From NCBI GenBank assembly GCA_021650895.1, contig CP091278.1:2819659-2883658 (forward strand): DNA of 64,000 nt, written 5' to 3'. The DNA comes from Candidatus Jettenia sp. GTDB lineage: Bacteria > Planctomycetota > Brocadiia > Brocadiales > Brocadiaceae. Position 1 is the first letter of the stretch; every line of letters begins with the position of its first letter. Position numbers and translations under genes: made by a program. The notes under the pieces were generated by a model. The model had not been told where the DNA came from. It did no database searches and was given only the letters and a program-made list of their open reading frames with translations. Positions 17,202 to 25,241 of the stretch are shown piece after piece.

Positions 17202-17439
17202 TTACCTGTCTATGGAATGAAGAGTCCAAATCAGGGTTTCGGTATTGTAAGAGATGGTAAAGAGATAGGTGCCATCGGTGACCGTAAAAAGGTGTAAGAC
17301 CGCTCTTCCTACTCTTTCTGTCCAGGTATAGGTAATTTCTTTGATACGATACTCCTGATTACTCCAGAGAAACCGGCTTCCTCTTCTTATCACCAAAGAT
17401 AGCCCCTACCTTAATAGGTTCATTAATTTCTGTAATCAT
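17202..17439 (-). pseudogene. Frameshifted small gene downstream of a lexA remnant
   Basis: An ATG at 17439 gives MITEINEPIKVGAIFGDKKRKP and soon hits a stop. The next frame continues as FLWSNQEYRIKEITYTWTE and VTDGTYLFTISYNTETLIW to 17202. Joining the frames near 17375 gives a single protein of about 78 residues. It starts 15 bp after the lexA fragment, and I recall similar small proteins in lexA/Y-family polymerase clusters, though not with certainty. From 17200 down to 16950 only short unrecognisable frames remain. Confidence 0.5.
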
Positions 17440-17453
17440 AGCACTCTCCAGGA

Positions 17454-17738
17454 TTATTTCTCGAGTTGTCTTATTACGGTAGTAATCTTACCAACAATAT
17501 GCACATCTGCTTGATCTTCTTTAAGGGTAATTGGCTTCATCGTTGGGTGTTCTGGTTTTAGTTGTACCGTGTCTCCGTTTTTGTAAAATCGCTTTATGGT
17601 AGCCTTTCCATTAATAATGGTAACCACAATATCACCATTACTAGCAACAGGCTGGGGTTTAACCAGAACGAAATCTCCTTCCTGGATATGGGCAAGGAAC
17701 TTAAACAGTATCTGCGTAATTCTGGTATATAACCTCAT
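17454..17738 (-). pseudogene. LexA-like repressor, C-terminal fragment only
   Basis: Residues from about 18 on (HIQEGDFVLVKPQPVASNG, then DIVVTIINGKATIKRFY and a GKITTVIR ending) match the LexA/S24 peptidase domain. The catalytic lysine in TIKRFY is present. The helix-turn-helix, the cleavage site and the GxSM serine motif are missing, and the first 17 residues are unrelated. The gene is therefore truncated and cannot act as a LexA repressor. Confidence 0.75.
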
Positions 17739-18157
17739 GAATCTCTGTATCCATAGTCTTCGATTTGCTGAGGCGAAAAAGCATATCAGTCAATCTTCTC
17801 AGGCAGTATTGTTGTACGAGCTTAAGCATGATCTGGCAAAATTTCAGGGCAATAGAATCGTTAAGAACAAGATTTTTCAGGCTCTTTCAGCCATGACTGG
17901 CTTGTTTCCCTTACGTATAGCTGGCTAGCGCTCTTTTATTCTATTTTATATGCAACTTATGTGTATATAGACAGAAAGTGCAAATCGAGAGTTTTTTGCT
18001 CAAATTAGCTGAATGATTACTTCTTTTCGATATTTTTGAGATTGATTAAATAATCTTTCGACATTACAATAAATTTTGTGGTTGATATGAAATTTATAAT
18101 GTATCTGTACCGATGTCTTTATGATTTCTTCCTTGATAGTTTGGGAAAGAGGTAAAT

Positions 18158-18415
18158 GTGAAAAAGTTATTAATAGAATACCCTGAGTCTATACCGGCCA
18201 TACTTAATTTGAGCCCTGAAAATTTTGAACAGGAGGCAAAGATTGCACTAGCAGTGAAGCTTTATGAAATGGGACGTTTAACCTCTGGTCAGGCGGCATC
18301 ACTTGCCGGTATCTCTCGTGTGACCTTTTTGTTGAGCTGTAAACGTTACGGTTCTGCAAGCGTGGAATGGGATCAGGAGGAATTGGAGGCTGAATTCTTA
18401 AAGGCTAAACAATGA
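18158..18415 (+). CDS. UPF0175 family antitoxin
   Basis: 85 residues with a GTG start preceded by AAAGAGG. The core NFEQEAKIALAVKLYEMGR, then LTSGQAASLAGISRVTF with a helix-turn-helix, is typical of UPF0175 proteins. They usually sit upstream of a DUF3368 PIN-like toxin gene. Its stop overlaps the ATG of the next frame by ATGA, as in a toxin-antitoxin operon. Confidence 0.8.
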   Translation: MKKLLIEYPESIPAILNLSPENFEQEAKIALAVKLYEMGRLTSGQAASLAGISRVTFLLSCKRYGSASVEWDQEELEAEFLKAKQ

Positions 18416-18902
18416 ATGGCTCCCTGATATCAAATACAGGACCTATTATTGCCCTTATGCTCATTGACGACTAAACATCCTCCAAAGTTTATTTCAAAAA
18501 GTATACGTTCCCGAAGCCGTGCACAAAGAACTGCTTCTTAGTAAGAACATAGGTATTGGACTCGCATCATATAAGCAGGCATCATGGATTCAGGTTCATT
18601 CTCTCCCAAAGGCACTCGACCCTTTAATCAAAACTGTTTTAGATATTGGGGAAGCATCAGTAATTCAACTTTCCCTGGAAATCAATGCTGACTATGTTCT
18701 TATTGATGAACGAAAGGCAAGAAAAATTGCCCGTAATATTTATGGATTACGAGTGATTGGAACTGTCCGTATTCTCATTGAAGCCAAAAACAAAGGAATG
18801 ATTGATAACGTTGGTGACGTACTTAAGAAAATACGTGATGGTGGATATTGGATTCATGATGATATTATACACTTTGCTCTAAAAGAGGCTGGTGAATTAT
18901 GA
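18412..18902 (+). pseudogene. DUF3368 PIN-like toxin with a frameshift
   Basis: The ATG at 18412 gives ISNTGPIIAL, the PIN-domain N-terminus with its first acidic position replaced as in this family, and reaches a stop at about 18472. A one-base shift there restores LNILQSLFQKVYVPEAVHKE and runs to 18902 with IGEASVIQL and DYVLIDERKAR. A GTG at 18519 could start only the back part. The intact protein would be about 163 residues and probably an RNase toxin. One base appears to be missing around 18468-18474. Confidence 0.75.
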
Positions 18903-19025
18903 TTGTACGCCATAATGCTCTTACAAAAAGAATAACAATAATAATATTTCTGCTTAAATTATCTATATAATGTACCCAAAACTGGATAGGTAAATGAGAT
19001 AAAATATTCTATGTATCGAGAAACC

Positions 19026-19171
19026 CCTAAGTTTCATCTTCGATTATTTCCAAATCTTTCTTTAACTGTTTTGGTTTAACTCCTCTTTTCTTATATTTGT
19101 CAATCTTATTCCATAGTACTTCAGGGCTAAGGATTCCCAAATCTGATGCATATTTAATGATCGCTGCCCTT
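19026..19171 (-). pseudogene. Truncated second copy of the small antitoxin-like gene
   Basis: These 146 bp match 16369-16514 with about five substitutions. They encode only the last 48 residues of that protein (through PEVLWNKIDKYK and a KDLEIIEDET ending); the start and N-terminal half are absent. The direct repeats enclose 2.6 kb that includes the tRNA fragment. Confidence 0.75.
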
Positions 19172-19191
19172 ATTTTTATCAAAATATTGTC

Positions 19192-19220
19192 TTGACAATA
19201 GGGTATGTTCGTTATATTTT
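19192..19220 (+). promoter_or_regulatory. Candidate promoter for the eCIS locus
   Basis: A perfect TTGACA at 19192-19197 is followed, 17 bp on, by TATTTT at 19215-19220. It is the best sigma-70-like match upstream of the first eCIS-side gene at 19405. Confidence 0.4.
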
Positions 19221-19311
19221 GACTTACAGGTCAGATAAATGCCAAGAGAGTGCAAAAAATTACCATTTTGGTTTTTATCATTATGTAAAATTGAGTACTT
19301 GTGGCTTATTT

Positions 19312-19336
19312 GCAAGGCTAAAGCCTTGTCCTACGT
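19312..19336 (+). repeat. Family 1 palindrome, partial copy
   Basis: GCAAGGCTAAAGCCTTG followed by TCCTACG. This is the right-hand hairpin of the dispersed family 1 element described at 31388-31505. Confidence 0.7.
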
Positions 19337-19404
19337 TAAGGTATTTCTGGCGTTGACTATGATTTTTTAATACTTAACCAAACTTTTAATGAAAGAGGTA
19401 TTGT

Positions 19405-19803
19405 GTGACAACGATAAACTGGTCATTAAATATTCAGGTTATAGGGGGAATGCTGATTCCGGTTTCCGGATCGAAGCCTGTAGAAGCTTACGATAAGATT
19501 GAAGTTGTTATAAACCCGGATAGTACTGAGAAATCAGTTGATATCCAGCCAGGCAGCGCTAATCAAGTTAATCTTCTTTTGATAAAATCAAACCTGTATG
19601 GGCCAAATATAACTTATAAGGCCAGCGATGGAACAAATGATTCTGTATCAATCACGCTGGACGATCCTCAAATTTTTTTAGGCTCCGGGGCGGTCAGTTT
19701 ACTTACCGTTGCGCCAAAAATATTAAAATTTAAGAATAATCATACTGAGCAAGATAAAAAGGCCTTCATTGAAATACTTGTAGGACGTGATGCAACGCCT
19801 TAG
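19405..19803 (+). CDS. Uncharacterised 132-residue protein at the start of the eCIS locus
   Basis: A GTG start (VTTINWSLNIQVIGGM) preceded by GAAAGAGG. The sequence is rich in predicted beta-strands, without cysteines, signal peptide or membrane segment, and looks like a compact beta-sandwich. I do not recognise the family. It is separated from the sheath gene by 340 bp holding a family 1 repeat, so it may be an accessory structural protein rather than part of the core operon. Confidence 0.6.
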   Translation: MTTINWSLNIQVIGGMLIPVSGSKPVEAYDKIEVVINPDSTEKSVDIQPGSANQVNLLLIKSNLYGPNITYKASDGTNDSVSITLDDPQIFLGSGAVSLLTVAPKILKFKNNHTEQDKKAFIEILVGRDATP

Positions 19804-19940
19804 AAATGAATGCAGGTACTCAAAATACTGTTAGGTTATAGGATGGGAGAACCTTATGTTCGCTCCGCTTTTGGGAAAGTGCAAAGGTTTTATGATTTGC
19901 ATAAAGGGTGCGCGAACACAAGATTCTTCCCTACCTCGAT

Positions 19941-20045
19941 GTAGAGAAATTTCAATTCTGTAGGGCACAACCCTTTGGGGTTGCTATCCCCAGTGTATGT
20001 ATTCAGGCGGAGAAGCAAGGCTAAAGCCTTGCCCTACGCGTCGCA
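19941..20045 (+). repeat. Family 1 palindromic element
   Basis: TAGGGC-ACAACCCTTTGGGGTTG, a spacer, then GCAAGGCTAAAGCCTTGCCCTACG, with outer TAGGGC/GCCCTA arms. It fills most of the 340-bp gap before the sheath gene. Confidence 0.7.
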
Positions 20046-20143
20046 CCGATTTCTCATGAGTTACTACCAAAGGTAGCCTGGCTTAATTTCGCACCTTATT
20101 TTGGGTAGTCACGAATGAACTTTAACGAGAGGAGATAATTACT

Positions 20144-21715
20144 ATGCCTATTAGTCCTACCTATCCGGGTGTTTATATTGAGGAAATACCCAGTGGTGTA
20201 CGAACCATAGTTGGAGTTGCGACATCAATTACAGCCTTTATTGGAAGAGCCCTCATGGGACCAGTAAACGAGCCGGTGAGAATTCAGGGCTTTCCTGATT
20301 TTGAGCGAAGGTTTGGCGGACTCTGGGTTAAGAGTACTCTGAGTTATGCTGTATACCAGTATTTCCTTAATGGCGGTGCAGATGCTATCATTGTGCGTGT
20401 CCATAACGGAGCAGCAAAGGCAAGTTTGAGTCTTCAGGCTGGTAGTAATACATTAGCGTTAGAGGCTACGAATGAGGGAGAATGGGGTAATAACCTTCAG
20501 GCTATAATTGATTATAACACGAAAGATAAAGACAGTCCTTCCCCTGATAGTAATCTCTTTAACCTGACTATTCAGAAAACAAATCCAATAACAAAAGAAG
20601 TCCAGCAAGCTGAAGTATTTCGGAATATTTCAGTAAATGGAAGCGATGCCCGGTTCGTAACGAAAGTGCTTGAGCAGGAGTCAACACTTGTCCGTGTACA
20701 AGGAACAGTACCCTCAACCCGGCCAGATGCTAGTTTAATCGATGCTGTTACCAATAAACCCATAGCTCAAGCCTCGAACAATGACGGTGGAGACGGTTCG
20801 GATCTGACAGATATTCACATATCAAGTCCGAGTTTAGAGGTAAAAAAAGAGGGTATCTGGGCTCTTAAAAAAGCTGACCTTTTTAATTTGCTCTGTATTC
20901 CACCGCTTACCCATGAAAACGATGTTGGTACCAGCACGTTAAGTGCAGCACTAAAATATTGCAAAGATCAACGTGCTATGCTCATCGTTGATCCTCCATC
21001 TGTATGGAACGATGTTTCAAAAGTTTTCGATAGTACTATAGGTGTAGATAAACTAAACCTTCGTGATGAAAATGCTGCCATTTTTTTCCCCCGGTTGAAG
21101 ATGCCCGATCCTTTAAAGGAAAACCGCTTGGAAGAATTTGTTCCCTGTGGCGCCGTTGCAGGGGTTTTTGCGCGTACCGATGCCCAGCGCGGCGTATGGA
21201 AAGCTCCGGCAGGTATTGACACAACATTAACGGGTGTTGCCGAGTTAACCATGAAATTAACTGATGGTGAAAATGGTCTGCTGAATCCACTAGGAGTTAA
21301 TTGTTTACGCGACTTTCCAGGAGTTGGTCGTGTTGTATGGGGGGCACGCACGCTTGAGGGCGCTGACCATCTTGCATCGGAATGGAAATACGTCCCGGTT
21401 CGCCGTACCGCACTGTTTCTTGAAGAAAGCCTCTATCGCGGGCTAAAATGGGTTGTCTTTGAACCTAATGATGAGCCGCTTTGGGCGCAGATTCGCCTCA
21501 ATGTTGGCGCATTTATGAATAACCTCTTTCGACAAGGGGCATTCCAGGGTAAGACACCCAGAGAAGCATACTTTGTCAAATGTGATAGCGAAACCACAAC
21601 CCAAACAGATATTAATTTAGGCATAGTGAATATCCTTGTCGGTTTTGCTCCTCTTAAACCTGCCGAGTTCGTAATTATCAAGATTCAGCAAATGGCGGGT
21701 CAAATTCAAACGTAG
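20144..21715 (+). CDS. eCIS contractile sheath protein
   Basis: 523 residues with a good GAGAGGAG site. The N-terminus PTYPGVYIEEIPSGVRTIVG and the following TAFIGRALMGP are hallmarks of phage/eCIS tail sheath proteins (Afp2-4, Pvc2-4). The conserved C-terminal domain ends in KPAEFVIIKIQQMAGQ. The sheath contracts to drive the inner tube into a target membrane. Only one sheath gene is present, whereas Afp and PVC carry three. The region around residues 135-245 is the variable outer domain. The tube gene follows after 16 bp. Confidence 0.93.
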   Translation: MPISPTYPGVYIEEIPSGVRTIVGVATSITAFIGRALMGPVNEPVRIQGFPDFERRFGGLWVKSTLSYAVYQYFLNGGADAIIVRVHNGAAKASLSLQAGSNTLALEATNEGEWGNNLQAIIDYNTKDKDSPSPDSNLFNLTIQKTNPITKEVQQAEVFRNISVNGSDARFVTKVLEQESTLVRVQGTVPSTRPDASLIDAVTNKPIAQASNNDGGDGSDLTDIHISSPSLEVKKEGIWALKKADLFNLLCIPPLTHENDVGTSTLSAALKYCKDQRAMLIVDPPSVWNDVSKVFDSTIGVDKLNLRDENAAIFFPRLKMPDPLKENRLEEFVPCGAVAGVFARTDAQRGVWKAPAGIDTTLTGVAELTMKLTDGENGLLNPLGVNCLRDFPGVGRVVWGARTLEGADHLASEWKYVPVRRTALFLEESLYRGLKWVVFEPNDEPLWAQIRLNVGAFMNNLFRQGAFQGKTPREAYFVKCDSETTTQTDINLGIVNILVGFAPLKPAEFVIIKIQQMAGQIQT

Positions 21716-21731
21716 AAGGAGATAAATCTCT

Positions 21732-22259
21732 ATGGCACCGTTTCCAAAAAATGCACATCGTTTTGATCCGTATAAAAATTTTAAGTTTCGTGTTAAGTGG
21801 GATGGTCGTTATGTTGCGGGTGTAAGTAAAGTTAGTGCATTAAAACGCACGACTGAAGTAGTCGAACACCGTGAGGGTGGTGACCCGAGCACAACTAGAA
21901 GGTCACCAGGCCGTACCAAATATGAAGCTATCACCCTTGAACGAGGTATTACTCATGATACGGAATTTGAAAGATGGGCTAATAAGGTCTGGAATTACGA
22001 TTCAGGATTAGGGGCTGAGGTATCGCTTAAGGATTTTCGAAAAAATATTATTATTGAGGTATATAACGAAGCCGGTCAATTGGCTATTGCTTACAAGGTC
22101 TTTCGTTGTTGGGTCTCTGAATTTCAGGCATTACCGGATTTGGATGCAAATGCCAATGCAGTAGCTATACAGCAGATAAAATTAGAAAATGAGGGCTGGG
22201 AGCGTGATTACGAGGTAGGCGAACCGACTGAATCAACTTTTGAAGAACCTGTTCCTTAA
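21732..22259 (+). CDS. eCIS inner tube protein (gp19-like)
   Basis: 175 residues, with GGAGAT upstream. The sequence FKFRVKWDGRYVAGVSKVS and then VVEHREGGDPSTTRRSPGR belongs to the phage tail tube family (T4 gp19-like, Afp1/Afp5, Pvc1/Pvc5). The C-terminus has a longer acidic tail than many homologues (EPTESTFEEPVP). It stacks as hexameric rings inside the sheath and carries the payload. It is the only clear tube gene in the window; PVC-type loci usually have two or more. Confidence 0.9.
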   Translation: MAPFPKNAHRFDPYKNFKFRVKWDGRYVAGVSKVSALKRTTEVVEHREGGDPSTTRRSPGRTKYEAITLERGITHDTEFERWANKVWNYDSGLGAEVSLKDFRKNIIIEVYNEAGQLAIAYKVFRCWVSEFQALPDLDANANAVAIQQIKLENEGWERDYEVGEPTESTFEEPVP

Positions 22260-22315
22260 TCTATGCAGGTTTATATAAAATTCTTTCATTAAAGATGATT
22301 GTAAGATAGTAAAAA

Positions 22316-23176
22316 ATGTATATTCCCGAAAAATGTGGTCTGATACCATTTCCACTTCCACCAGTCTCCGATAGGATCAAAATAAAAAATTCAAATAATA
22401 GTTTATTCCTTCGGCCTTTTGGTTTGTGTGAGAAGGATCTTGATGTTGATTTTGCTCAGAAAGTTCGTCCCCAGTTAATAACGCAGATACTGGAATGCTG
22501 TACTATAGATAAAGACGGAAAGCCTCTGGATCAGAGCTTCTTCCTGGATTTGACAATGAGTAAAAGGATTGAATGTTTGTTAAACATTGTCAACTCAGGG
22601 AATTCATCGGATATGCCCATATATCTCCGATGTCTCAATAAGGCATGCCAGCAGATGATGGAGACCGAGGTTTCCATGGAAGAGTTTACTCATGTACAAC
22701 AGAAAGAAGATAAGGATTATTGTGACATCAGACTCGGCAGTGAAACACTTTCTATTCGAAGGCCAACCGGAGGCGATCAGCTTGAATGGCTCAGGTATGA
22801 TTTTACCGATAAAGATAGAGCAGTAAAGACAATGATCAGGACATTGATACGAAATGAAGAAAAAACCCTGATTAATCAGGAAAGAAATATACCGGATGAA
22901 TGGGTTAGAATTATTGACGAGGTAATGAAGGAATTTGATCCTTTGGTTAATTGTGTTCTTTCAGTTCAATGCCCATACTGTGGAAAGGAAGACCAATACG
23001 AGGTTGATTTAGAAGAGATCTTGCTCCGTAGACTCCATAAGGTACAGTTACAACTTTTAGAGACCGTCCATCGTTTGGCTAAGCATTACCACTGGAGCGA
23101 GCATCAAATTTTCTCTGTTCCTCCCTGGCGACGTTCCTATTATATAAGCTTAATAGAAAAAGAGGAGGATCGATGA
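22316..23176 (+). CDS. Baseplate or tail-assembly protein with a zinc-ribbon-like cysteine set
   Basis: 286 residues. Two cysteine pairs are seen: LRCLNKACQQ near residue 106 and QCPYCGKED near residue 222, together suited to bind zinc. The C-terminal segment, VHRLAKHYHWSEHQIFSVPPWRR, is typical of the T4 gp26-like baseplate / assembly-chaperone family found in eCIS loci. It lies between the tube and later baseplate genes, and its stop overlaps the next start. Family membership is inferred from that ending and from context. Metal binding has not been shown. Confidence 0.6.
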   Translation: MYIPEKCGLIPFPLPPVSDRIKIKNSNNSLFLRPFGLCEKDLDVDFAQKVRPQLITQILECCTIDKDGKPLDQSFFLDLTMSKRIECLLNIVNSGNSSDMPIYLRCLNKACQQMMETEVSMEEFTHVQQKEDKDYCDIRLGSETLSIRRPTGGDQLEWLRYDFTDKDRAVKTMIRTLIRNEEKTLINQERNIPDEWVRIIDEVMKEFDPLVNCVLSVQCPYCGKEDQYEVDLEEILLRRLHKVQLQLLETVHRLAKHYHWSEHQIFSVPPWRRSYYISLIEKEEDR

Positions 23177-23979
23177 ACGGATATTTTTCTCAGGTTATAA
23201 AACAGACAGGCATATCATTCCGGTCTCCTGGCAATGCAAGATCCTGTGATTCAGAGCAACCTCTCGTAAAGCATGAAGGATATAAGAGCGCGACCTCAAT
23301 TCATCTCAATGAAGAAAAGCTAACCGAATCCCAACACGATCAGGCCGATAAAAGAATCCCTGCGTATGTTGCAAAAGATTCCGAAAATCTATCTCACATT
23401 TCAAAAAATAATGTTATGCAACATACGATTAAAGATGTTCCTGAGTACAATCTAGCGCAGAAGCCGGAAAGGAACGAATTATTAGAGCAAGAATCTGTAG
23501 TTCTCAAGAGTAACGTTCCTGCTTCATTAGGAAGGGTTCAGTCCCATCAGGAGGTTCGTGAGGGGGAATTGCTGGAAAGCAGAGAGGCTGCGGAAGCTCA
23601 CATGAGCCCCCGTCCGAGTTTAGAAGATGTTAAAAATTGGATTGCCGGAACACCTGTGAGAAGCAGCATTGACGATGAAATACAGAATAAAGATAGAAAA
23701 GATAGAATTGAAACACAGGATGCGGAGAAGCAAATACCGGTATCTTCAGGTAAAAAAGAGATACTTACGGCTGACTTTTATCCAAAACAGGTTGAACCGT
23801 ATCAAAGAGAAAAGTCTGAAATTCATAATTTTCATCTTTCTATTGGAAATATTAGTGTGACAATTGAAGCGCCTCAGAAAGAAATTCAAAATAAAGAAGT
23901 ACCTCAGGTAAAAGGTAGGACGAGGTCAGGGCAGGAAAGTATCTCTTCAAGATTAAGCCGTCATTACATAAGGATATAG
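23173..23979 (+). CDS. Largely disordered eCIS-locus protein
   Basis: 268 residues, translationally coupled by a 4-bp overlap. Residues 1-210 are polar and low in hydrophobics (many E, K, Q, S) and look disordered. Only the C-terminal NFHLSIGNISVTIEAP resembles an ordered strand motif that recurs in small eCIS-locus proteins. It is too short, and lacks the coiled-coil or membrane segments, for a tape measure. Function unknown; a linker or assembly factor is possible. Confidence 0.55.
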   Translation: MNGYFSQVIKQTGISFRSPGNARSCDSEQPLVKHEGYKSATSIHLNEEKLTESQHDQADKRIPAYVAKDSENLSHISKNNVMQHTIKDVPEYNLAQKPERNELLEQESVVLKSNVPASLGRVQSHQEVREGELLESREAAEAHMSPRPSLEDVKNWIAGTPVRSSIDDEIQNKDRKDRIETQDAEKQIPVSSGKKEILTADFYPKQVEPYQREKSEIHNFHLSIGNISVTIEAPQKEIQNKEVPQVKGRTRSGQESISSRLSRHYIRI

Positions 23980-24015
23980 TAAAATAAAACGCTAAATTTA
24001 AAAAAGAAGATTACT

Positions 24016-25134
24016 ATGGCACTCGTTGATACAGGAAATGCAATAGGGGCGGTATCGAGATTGTTACACACCCGATTGCAAGAAAAATTGAATGCTTTGT
24101 CTCTTACTCCTGTTATCGTAGAAATAGGAAAACCTGAAAAACAGATCAATAGTACAGGCGTAAAACTCAATCTTTTTCTTTACGAGGCGCAATTTGACGC
24201 AAGCCTTAAAAACACATCAATCGATGAAGGTCAGCAACCACCTTTATGGTTGGTGCTGAAATATATTATGACCGCTTTTCATAATGGAGAGAGTGACAGT
24301 GACATTGCTCACGAATACTTAGGGAAAGGAATGCAAGCATTGAAAGAGTTAAGCTTTATTCCTTTGAGTAGTTCAAATTTTGATGCCCTTAAGGATAATC
24401 CGGAAGTCTTGAAGATTACGTTTGATGAAATCAATGCCGATCTTCTCTCGAAATTAATGCAAGGACCTGATGAGAAATACCGCTTTTCAGTTGCATTTCA
24501 AGTCAGACCTGTAATGATAGCACCCAGACAGCTATCTTCATACCCTCTCCTCGTAGGTGTTAATTATACCAACAGTCCTCCTGCGATAATCGGAGAAGAT
24601 GGGATTATTATTTCAGCGCTTCCTTCGCTTGGGCCAACGATAACTCATGTTTCGCCTGGACGCTTCGAGGTCAACTCCGCCATAACTATTTTTGGAAATG
24701 ATTTAAATTTGTCTGGTTTATCTGTCATGCTAGGCTCAGCAGAATTGGCCGTGATATCTCTGCAACCAAATAGGCTTCAGTGCATGGTTAATGGAAATAT
24801 TGCTGCGGGTAATGTAATTTCTGCCGGTAATCATCCCATATCTGTTGTTCAAATCCTGCCAACGGGACGGAGAAGGTCAAGTAATATTTTGGTTGGAAAT
24901 CTCTTGCCATCCTTAGAAAGCGCGGATATAGTGCCCGGCACCATTCATAATTCTTCGTTGCCTGAATCTCCCGGAGTTTATGGTGAAATAGATCTAACGG
25001 GTTACCTTTTAGCAACCGAACATGATGATATCCTCGTGGCGCTTTACCGTGAGGGAAAAACAGTGAGGGTATTGGATTCTGCATTTGATTTTACCGTACC
25101 ACAACCACCACCTCATCACTGCATACCAGAATAA
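24016..25134 (+). CDS. Pvc16-like tube/sheath terminator (DUF4255 with IPT/TIG domain), frameshifted near the end
   Basis: 372 residues in this frame. Residues 1-190 match DUF4255 (VSRLLHTRLQEKLNAL, QINSTGVKLNLFLYE), the domain of Pvc16/Afp16 that caps the distal end of the tube and sheath. Residues 205-290 form an IPT/TIG-like domain (GPTITHVSPGRFEVNSAITI). After QPPPHH the frame ends in CIPE, while the shifted frame continues naturally to 25241 and overlaps the next start. A one-base indel in the CCACCACC tract around 25098-25115 is the likely cause. Confidence 0.85.
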   Translation: MALVDTGNAIGAVSRLLHTRLQEKLNALSLTPVIVEIGKPEKQINSTGVKLNLFLYEAQFDASLKNTSIDEGQQPPLWLVLKYIMTAFHNGESDSDIAHEYLGKGMQALKELSFIPLSSSNFDALKDNPEVLKITFDEINADLLSKLMQGPDEKYRFSVAFQVRPVMIAPRQLSSYPLLVGVNYTNSPPAIIGEDGIIISALPSLGPTITHVSPGRFEVNSAITIFGNDLNLSGLSVMLGSAELAVISLQPNRLQCMVNGNIAAGNVISAGNHPISVVQILPTGRRRSSNILVGNLLPSLESADIVPGTIHNSSLPESPGVYGEIDLTGYLLATEHDDILVALYREGKTVRVLDSAFDFTVPQPPPHHCIPE

Positions 25135-25241
25135 GGTTAAAAATGAAAGAGCTTGACGCTGTTCCACAGGGAATATATCGGGTTATTTTTCGTGTAAATG
25201 GTCAGCAAGCAAGAAATAGTCCAGAGGTGAATCTCTCATGA
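25110..25241 (+). pseudogene. Out-of-frame C-terminal tail of the Pvc16-like protein
   Basis: The frame shifted relative to the DUF4255 gene is open and reads TRIRLKMKELDAVPQGIYR, then VIFRVNGQQARNSPEVN, the usual end of these proteins. It stops at 25239-25241, overlapping the ATPase ATG at 25238 (ATGA). A lone ATG at 25143 could give a 32-residue peptide, but continuity with the gene above is the better reading. Confidence 0.75.

Noticed and set aside
17596-17928. Plus-strand frame ending in LAKFQGNRIVKNKIFQALS
   Set aside because: Its first half is antisense to the LexA fragment. The second half might be a relic of some gene, but there is too little to name it.
23173-23979. Tape-measure identity for the 268-residue disordered protein
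   Set aside because: It is far shorter than known tape measures and has no helical or membrane-spanning stretches.
25095-25241. Programmed ribosomal frameshift in the Pvc16-like gene
   Set aside because: No slippery heptamer or downstream pseudoknot is apparent; an indel in a CCA repeat is simpler.
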